NCBI GenBank assembly: GCA_024409025.1
Contig: JAKSUM010000011.1
Coordinates: forward strand, 1 to 11,817
Direction: 5' to 3'
From: a bacterium
GTDB lineage: Bacteria; Vulcanimicrobiota; CADAWZ01
Length of the DNA: 11,817 nt
Of the stretch, positions 7,620 through 11,817 are shown piece by piece; positions within the stretch are counted from its first letter, which is position 1; each line of letters opens with the position of its first letter. A program made the position numbers and the translations under genes. A model generated the notes under the pieces. That model worked only from the letters and a program-made list of their open reading frames with translations, was not told the origin of the DNA and did no database searches.

Positions 7620-8151
7620 GTTTTAAATTGTGTCTGTATCTTCTTAGATGCTCGTAAGATGTTATTGCAAATGCGTTCGAGACATTCAGTGAGTTTTTCA
7701 TCCCGAATGCCGGCAGCTCTGCCGCCATATCGGATTTTTGAAGAATTTCGCTGCTGAGTCCTTCCGTCTCATTTCCGAATATGAAGGCTGTCTTTTCCGG
7801 AAAATCTATGTCATATAGGCTTTTGCTCTCATCTGCCGTCTCCATTGCAATGACAAAATATCCCTCTTCCTTAAGCCTGTCTATAAGCTCCAATGTCGAA
7901 GGATAGTATTCCCAAGGGATATATTTTTCCGCTCCAAGAGCCGTTTTTTCAAGCTTTGGATTTGACGGGTATGGGGTATAGCCGCATAGGAACAGCTTTC
8001 CTATGCATGCCGCATCTGCCGTCCTCATCATGTTTCCGGCATTGAATGCGCTTCTTATGTTATCCAGGACTGCGGCAGACTGAAGCCTTTTCCGTTTGAA
8101 GAATTCCATTGCATCTTCAGATCTGTCCTTGTTTCTGATGTTGAAACTCAT
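7612..8151 (-). CDS. TrmH/SpoU-family RNA 2'-O-methyltransferase
   Basis: A SPOUT-fold methyltransferase that would transfer a methyl group from SAM to a ribose 2'-OH in tRNA or rRNA. At 179 aa it is a minimal catalytic domain, lacking the N-terminal substrate-binding domain of TrmH-like rRNA enzymes and closer in size to TrmL. The three SpoU motifs are present: motif 1 with NAGNMMRTAD (37-46, Arg43 likely catalytic), motif 2 FIFGNETEGLS (123-133) and motif 3 ELPAFG followed by NSLNVSNAFAI (153-163). These form the trefoil knot that binds SAM. Target RNA and position cannot be told from the sequence. It starts in an ATGA overlap with the metallopeptidase stop and overlaps the next gene by 8 nt. 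Confidence 0.92.
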   Translation of the reverse strand: MSFNIRNKDRSEDAMEFFKRKRLQSAAVLDNIRSAFNAGNMMRTADAACIGKLFLCGYTPYPSNPKLEKTALGAEKYIPWEYYPSTLELIDRLKEEGYFVIAMETADESKSLYDIDFPEKTAFIFGNETEGLSSEILQKSDMAAELPAFGMKNSLNVSNAFAITSYEHLRRYRHNLKHE

Positions 8152-8798
8152 TGTTCCAGTATTTCCTTTTTCAGCCTTTCAGCCTCATCTCTGTTGTTTA
8201 TCAGCCATTCCGTAAGCCTTATGCCGCCTTTGAGCTTTTTTTCCGCATTAAGGACGCTTTTAAAGCCCTTTCCGAATTTCAGGGTTTTAATGCCCATAAG
8301 TTTTTCCGCATTCTCCTTGTCACCTAGGCTCTTGAGCATTTTATATTCCATCCATCTTGCCATTGCCTCTCTTACCGGCTGGCTTTCCGTGAACAGCCTT
8401 TTTTCGTAAAGGAAGGCATGCATAAGCTCATGTGCGGCTATGGCAATGAACCGTTTCCTCGGAAGCCCTGCGATGATGTATATCATATGGTACTTTTCAT
8501 TGATCATCTTTTGGGAGTGGTATTTGCCTACATCCTCCTCCCTCCATTCAAAGCGAAGGGCAAAGCTGTTACGGTTTTTTATAAGCTCAAGCACTACAGG
8601 GTTCTTGACGCTGACGGAGTATCTCTCGCTTATCTCCGTCTTTGTCCTGTCAAGGATTTTTTTACCTATCAGGGGATCGGTTACTGTGTCATGGCTGTCC
8701 AGATCGAACGATTTTATGGCAATGCCGCTTTCTCTTCTGCCGGAAAAAAAATAATTGATTTCGGCAAAGAGCCTTGATATGAGGTTCATTATGCTCAT
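8148..8798 (-). CDS. DA1-like zinc metallopeptidase
   Basis: A predicted zinc peptidase of 216 aa. HELMH (His123, Glu124, His127) is the zinc/catalytic motif and Glu144 in PVREAMARWM is the likely third ligand. The order IYIIAGLPR, then AAHELMHAFL, then the downstream Glu with an aromatic-rich helix, follows the C-terminal peptidase domain of plant DA1 (GLPR, HExMHAWL, VEEG); here VREA replaces VEEG. The LIM and ubiquitin-interacting parts of plant DA1 are absent. The N-terminal 20 residues are moderately hydrophobic but not a clear signal peptide. Start is ATG 8798 or ATG 8789 three codons later; neither has a good Shine-Dalgarno site. A longer frame back to 8948 is rejected because it crosses a terminator and a neighbour's coding region. 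The gene heads a four-gene overlapping operon (ATGA overlap with the methyltransferase). Substrate unknown. Confidence 0.8.
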   Translation of the reverse strand: MSIMNLISRLFAEINYFFSGRRESGIAIKSFDLDSHDTVTDPLIGKKILDRTKTEISERYSVSVKNPVVLELIKNRNSFALRFEWREEDVGKYHSQKMINEKYHMIYIIAGLPRKRFIAIAAHELMHAFLYEKRLFTESQPVREAMARWMEYKMLKSLGDKENAEKLMGIKTLKFGKGFKSVLNAEKKLKGGIRLTEWLINNRDEAERLKKEILEQ

Positions 8799-8808
8799 GA
8801 TGCAAAAC

Positions 8809-8853
8809 AAAAAAACCTGCGGACGGCCATTATCGGTAAATCCGGCAGGTTTT
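8809..8853 (-). terminator. Intrinsic terminator of the small membrane protein gene
   Basis: On the minus strand the arms AAAACCTGC (8845-8853) and GCAGGTTTT (8812-8820) pair over 9 bp. Three more pairs (8841-8843 with 8821-8823) form past a bulged base, and a run of seven T follows (8809-8815). It lies 22 nt after the stop of the 73-residue gene. Its U-tract ends only about 10 nt before the start of the metallopeptidase gene, so it may act as an attenuator for the following operon. Confidence 0.85.
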
Positions 8854-8875
8854 GTAATTTTAAATATATGCCTCT

Positions 8876-9097
8876 TTATTCGGCTTTTGCTGCCTTTTTG
8901 GCTTTCTTTGTCTTTCCGAGAGCTTCGTTGATGTCGTCCTCCGTGCATCCCTGCTTGTTGGCAAGAACAGTCATAAGAATGGATATTCTTTCAAGCTGTA
9001 TGCTGGCCTCGCCGATTGCTTTGGATATGCTGGCAAGGAACATGCACATGAAAGCGAGAACGAGAATGACGACTGCACCTATTAGTACTGTATGCAT
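8876..9097 (-). CDS. 73-residue single-span membrane protein
   Basis: I do not recognise a family. Residues about 4-24 form one hydrophobic membrane segment. An amphipathic helix follows (about 25-47, with SIQLERISILMTVLANK), then an acidic turn GCTEDDINEA and a Lys/Ala-rich basic tail. The topology is probably N-terminus out or embedded, with the basic tail in the cytoplasm. The ATG at 9097 is the first start after two in-frame TAA codons and has a strong GGAGG (9110-9114), at the long distance of 12 nt. Its own terminator follows, so it is probably a single-gene transcript, divergent from the pilT pair. A role linked to pili is possible from position only. Confidence 0.75.
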   Translation of the reverse strand: MHTVLIGAVVILVLAFMCMFLASISKAIGEASIQLERISILMTVLANKQGCTEDDINEALGKTKKAKKAAKAE

Positions 9098-9267
9098 TGC
9101 TTATTAATTCCTCCGATTTTTCATATGGATCCGTTTACAGATTAGTTCTACAAAAACTGCTTCCTTCCTTCACATATAGAAAGGACTCGAAAAAAATAAA
9201 AAGAACTAAATCTAAAAGCGGATTGTTTTTAATTTGATTACAAGGCGGCGGGAGGAAGTTTACTTAA
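9098..9267. promoter_or_regulatory. Divergent intergenic region with imperfect inverted repeat
   Basis: This 170-bp AT-rich gap must hold promoters for the small membrane protein (leftward) and the pilT pair (rightward), but I cannot name convincing -35/-10 boxes. AGATTAGTTCT (9139-9149) and AGAACTAAATCT (9202-9213) are inverted copies differing by one inserted base, separated by 52 nt. They could be paired operator half-sites or the arms of a long hairpin. Each side has a GGAGG ribosome site (9110-9114 on minus, 9251-9255 on plus), each 12 nt from its start codon. Confidence 0.5.
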
Positions 9268-10359
9268 TTGAAAAACATAGACAAGCTTTTGAATTTTGTT
9301 ATCTCTAACGGCGGCTCCGATCTGCATGCTGCAGCCGGAAGCAGGCCAATGATGAGGAAAAACGGCATTCTTGAGACAACAGATTTTCCTTATCTTACCA
9401 ATTCAAACGTATATGAGCTTATGAAGGAAGTGCTCTCTCAGAAGGAAATACAAAAATTCACTTCCAATGCCGATATTGATTTCATATACCATTCAGAGGA
9501 CCTTGATCAGAGATTCAGGGCAAATGCCTTCTATCAGAAGAACGGCATGTCGATGGTATTCAGATGGATTCCGAAGGATATTCCTTCTCTGAAGGATCTT
9601 GGATTTTCAGAGAGCGTCAAGAAGGTCACTAAATTCCATCAGGGAATGGTGCTTGTGACAGGGCCCAGCGGCTGCGGAAAGACGACCACTATGGCCAGCC
9701 TTATAAACCTCATAAATGAAGAAAGATCCCTGCATATCATAACTGTTGAAGAGCCTGTGGAATATCTTCATTACAATAAAAATTCCCTTGTTGTGCAAAG
9801 AGAGATTGGGAAGGACGTCGATAATTTCCAGACAGCCCTGAAGGCGGCGCTGAGAGAGGATCCGGACGTAATTGTAATAGGAGAGCTAAGGGATCTTGAG
9901 ACTATTTCGCTTGCAATAACGGCGGCAGAGACAGGGCATCTTGTGTTTGGAACCATGAACACGAATGACGCCATACAGACTGTTGACAGGATTATAGATT
10001 CATATCCTCCGGATCAGCAGTCGCAGGTCAGGGTCATGTTTTCAGAATCGCTCAAGGCTGTAATATCGCAGCAGCTCGTTCCTCTTCAGAGCGGAGAGGG
10101 AAGGACATGCGCCTATGAGCTTCTCATTGGCAACAGCTCGGTAGCAAATCTTATCAGAGACGGAAAGCAGTATCAGATAATAAACACTATGGCTACTGGA
10201 AAGAAGATGGGAATGCAGCTGATGGACAATTCTCTCATAGATCTCGTAATGGCAGGAAAAATTTCGCTTGAAACTGCTATGGAGCACTCTCAGAATTCAT
10301 CCGGATTAAAAGACAAGTATGACAAGGTTATGTCGGCACAGCAGGGAGGTATGAGATGA
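9268..10359 (+). CDS. pilT: PilT-family type IV pilus ATPase, copy 1 (altered His box)
   Basis: A hexameric secretion ATPase of the PilT (pilus retraction) group, acting at the cytoplasmic base of the pilus. At 363 aa its length is normal. The start region IDKLLNFVISNGGSDLH is the typical PilT opening. Walker A is GPSGCGKTT (132-140) and Walker B VIVIGELRDLETI (201-213). The Asp box reads EEPVE (161-165) where the family has EDPIE. In the His box, His224 of TGH is kept, but the LHTN histidine is Asn231. An AIRNLIRE-like segment, VANLIRDGK (292-300), is present. The start is TTG 9268, directly after an in-frame stop; the good GGAGG lies 12 nt upstream and no in-frame ATG is near. It overlaps the next gene by 4 nt. 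PilT or PilU-like cannot be decided; the changed boxes suggest a specialised or partner-dependent subunit. Confidence 0.92.
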   Translation: MKNIDKLLNFVISNGGSDLHAAAGSRPMMRKNGILETTDFPYLTNSNVYELMKEVLSQKEIQKFTSNADIDFIYHSEDLDQRFRANAFYQKNGMSMVFRWIPKDIPSLKDLGFSESVKKVTKFHQGMVLVTGPSGCGKTTTMASLINLINEERSLHIITVEEPVEYLHYNKNSLVVQREIGKDVDNFQTALKAALREDPDVIVIGELRDLETISLAITAAETGHLVFGTMNTNDAIQTVDRIIDSYPPDQQSQVRVMFSESLKAVISQQLVPLQSGEGRTCAYELLIGNSSVANLIRDGKQYQIINTMATGKKMGMQLMDNSLIDLVMAGKISLETAMEHSQNSSGLKDKYDKVMSAQQGGMR

Positions 10360-11666
10360 ACTTTTTCGGTTTCGGCAAAAAACAGCAGCCACAGCAGCAG
10401 AGTCAGGAGGTTTTCGGATTCCGGACTCAGGCTCCTGTCCAGAGGACTTCCCCTTATGCTGAACAGAAGCCTCAGCAGGCTCCGGCACAGCAGTCCTATT
10501 CATCATCTTCTTCCATGTCATCATCCTCATCAAAACCAGAGGATGAGCCTATCCTTGTGACGGAGGAGATTGCCGGAAAGCAGATAAGCATAGATCTTCC
10601 GGAAATTACTATAGACGGACTTTTGAGCAAGATGAAGGAAATCAAGGCTTCCGATCTTCACTTTGAAACGTCATCGCAGCCGATATACAGGATTAACGGA
10701 GATATGCATTTTACCGATCTTCCCAAGATTACTCAGGAATTTGCGGAAAAACTCCTCTATCCGCTTATTACCGATTCCCAAAGGAATATCCTTAATTCCA
10801 CGGGAAACCTCGACTTCTGCTATGAGATACCGAACGTGGCAAGATTCAGGGCAAATTATCTGCGCCACAGGGGAGGCCTTGGAGCCGTTTTCCGCATCAT
10901 CCCTTCTAAAATACCAACTGCGGAGGAATTGAATCTTCCTGAGGTCATAAAGACTATTGCCAACTTCAAAAAAGGAATAATACTTGTTACAGGGCCTACA
11001 GGAAGCGGCAAGACGACCACTATGGCCGCCATGATTAACTACATAAACCAGACGAGAAAGGCTCATATCATTACTATTGAGGATCCTATCGAATTTACGC
11101 ATACTCCTGTAAACTGTCTGATATCGCATAGGGAGATAAGGCAGCATGCAAAGTCGTTCAATACTGCGCTTAAGGCTGCTCTGAGAGAAGATCCTGATGT
11201 TATTCTGGTAGGCGAGCTTAGGGATCTTGAGACTATATCTCTGGCGCTTACGGCTGCCCAGATGGGTGTTCTTGTCATGGGTACTCTTCATACGAACAGC
11301 GCCACAAAGACTGTCGACAGGATGATTGACGTATTTCCGCCGAAACAGCAGGAGCAGGCAAGAGTCCAGCTTTCCCCGTCCCTAAGGGCGATAATAGCCC
11401 AGCAGCTTATCAAAAAGGCTGACGGCAAGGGCAGGGTTGCGGCCATGGAAATACTTATATCGGATCTCGGTCTTGCGAATATAATCAGGGAAGGAAAGTC
11501 GCCCCAGATACCGACCCAGATCATAATGGGAAAGAGCAGGGGAATGCAGCTTATGGACAATGTCCTTATTGATCTGGTAAAAAATAACGTTATAACTAAA
11601 GAGGATGCCATGCTGAGGGCCAAGGATCTTAAACTCTTTGAAAGGGCAGGCATAAAAGTCAGCTGA
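10356..11666 (+). CDS. PilT-family ATPase, copy 2, with Gln/Ser-rich N-terminal extension
   Basis: A second retraction-type ATPase of 436 aa, paralogous to the upstream one. The first 80 or so residues are a low-complexity tail rich in Gln, Pro and Ser (a run of Ser at about 48-59), unlike usual PilT; the conserved core begins near residue 84 with ITIDGLL. Walker A is GPTGSGKTT (213-221), the Asp box IEDPIEFTH (241-249) is canonical, and Walker B is VILVGELRDLETI (282-294). In the His box the TGH histidine is Val305, while His312 of LHTN is kept, the reverse of copy 1. The AIRNLIRE-like segment is LANIIREGK (373-381). It starts in an ATGA overlap with copy 1 behind a good GGGAGG, so the two proteins are made together and may form mixed hexamers. 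The dus gene follows after 1 nt. Confidence 0.92.
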   Translation: MNFFGFGKKQQPQQQSQEVFGFRTQAPVQRTSPYAEQKPQQAPAQQSYSSSSSMSSSSSKPEDEPILVTEEIAGKQISIDLPEITIDGLLSKMKEIKASDLHFETSSQPIYRINGDMHFTDLPKITQEFAEKLLYPLITDSQRNILNSTGNLDFCYEIPNVARFRANYLRHRGGLGAVFRIIPSKIPTAEELNLPEVIKTIANFKKGIILVTGPTGSGKTTTMAAMINYINQTRKAHIITIEDPIEFTHTPVNCLISHREIRQHAKSFNTALKAALREDPDVILVGELRDLETISLALTAAQMGVLVMGTLHTNSATKTVDRMIDVFPPKQQEQARVQLSPSLRAIIAQQLIKKADGKGRVAAMEILISDLGLANIIREGKSPQIPTQIIMGKSRGMQLMDNVLIDLVKNNVITKEDAMLRAKDLKLFERAGIKVS

Positions 11667-11667
11667 T

Positions 11668-11817
11668 ATGACGGGTTTTAGTATAGCAGGCAGGTCTTTT
11701 GACAGCAGGATAATAGCGGCTCCTCTTGCAGGAGTTACGGATGTCGCGTTCCGCAGGATAATAAGGGCCTTCTTCAGCGGCCTTGCATGTGCGGCAATGA
11801 TAAGCAGCCAGAGCCTG
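11668..11817 (+). CDS. tRNA-dihydrouridine synthase, 3'-truncated by the window edge
   Basis: Only the first 50 residues are visible. IIAAPLAGVTDVAFRRIIR matches the FMN-binding start of Dus enzymes (family pattern APMAGVTDxPFR), and MISSQSL fits the following strand and helix. Dus enzymes reduce uridine to dihydrouridine in tRNA D-loops with FMN and NADPH. Position 20 has Leu where the family usually has Met, a conservative change. The catalytic Cys lies beyond the window, so activity and DusA/B/C type cannot be judged. The ATG lies 1 nt after the stop of the second pilT gene, suggesting co-transcription with the pilus ATPases. Confidence 0.87.
   Translation, partial: MTGFSIAGRSFDSRIIAAPLAGVTDVAFRRIIRAFFSGLACAAMISSQSL

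Noticed and set aside
8799-8948. N-terminal extension of the DA1-like peptidase, 50 residues
   Set aside because: It runs through the terminator hairpin and the end of the small membrane protein gene, and its sequence is basic and patternless.
10380-10540. CAG/TCA-rich tract in the second PilT-family gene as a phase-variable repeat
   Set aside because: The codons are mixed (CAG, CCA, TCA, TCT, TCC) with no pure tandem run long enough to slip.
10671-11291. 206-residue open frame on the minus strand
   Set aside because: It is antisense to the conserved core of the second PilT-family gene, with no recognisable domain or ribosome site.
1-11817. CRISPR array, insertion sequence, tRNA or rRNA
   Set aside because: I see no regularly spaced direct repeats, transposase motifs, terminal repeats with target duplications, or cloverleaf-like sequence in the short gaps.

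Overview
The window reads as an ordinary, gene-dense bacterial chromosome segment of moderate GC. Arg is mostly AGG/AGA, Leu is often CTT, and codon use looks alike in every gene, so nothing looks recently transferred. HslU, MiaB, retraction-type pilus ATPases and exported proteins point to a didermic (Gram-negative type) bacterium with type IV pili. The mixture of a FolT-type ECF transporter component, a TIGR02757/DUF2400 protein and HslU does not fix a phylum. Spirochaetes or a poorly sampled lineage are possible, and I do not commit to either.

Region 1 (1-6238, plus strand): the 3' part of a type I L-asparaginase, two small hairpins, a 57-residue protein made almost only of DnaJ-type zinc-knuckle motifs, then a run of S41 processing protease, miaB, an exported protein of unknown function and hslU. 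From the protease to hslU the gaps are 0-1 nt, so these four are almost certainly one translationally coupled operon. It ends at a strong bidirectional terminator (6244-6290). hslV, the usual partner of hslU, is not in the window.

Region 2 (6302-8798, minus strand): four overlapping genes, in transcription order a DA1-like zinc metallopeptidase, a SpoU/TrmH-type RNA 2'-O-methyltransferase, a TIGR02757/DUF2400 protein that carries a DNA-glycosylase-like Lys/Asp signature, and a folate-family ECF S component. The first start codon lies about 10 nt after the U-tract of the terminator of the preceding gene. That gene is a small single-span membrane protein (8876-9097).

Region 3 (9098-11817): a divergent intergenic region with an imperfect inverted repeat, then two tandem PilT-family ATPases overlapping by 4 nt, and the beginning of a tRNA-dihydrouridine synthase. 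The two ATPases are clear paralogues. Each has lost a different one of the two conserved His-box histidines, and only the second has a Gln/Ser-rich N-terminal extension.

I see no mobile element, CRISPR array, tRNA or rRNA. The best leads are the complementary His-box pair, the DA1-like peptidase, the glycosylase-like DUF2400 protein, the stand-alone DnaJ-type zinc module and the exported protein with twin C-terminal repeats.
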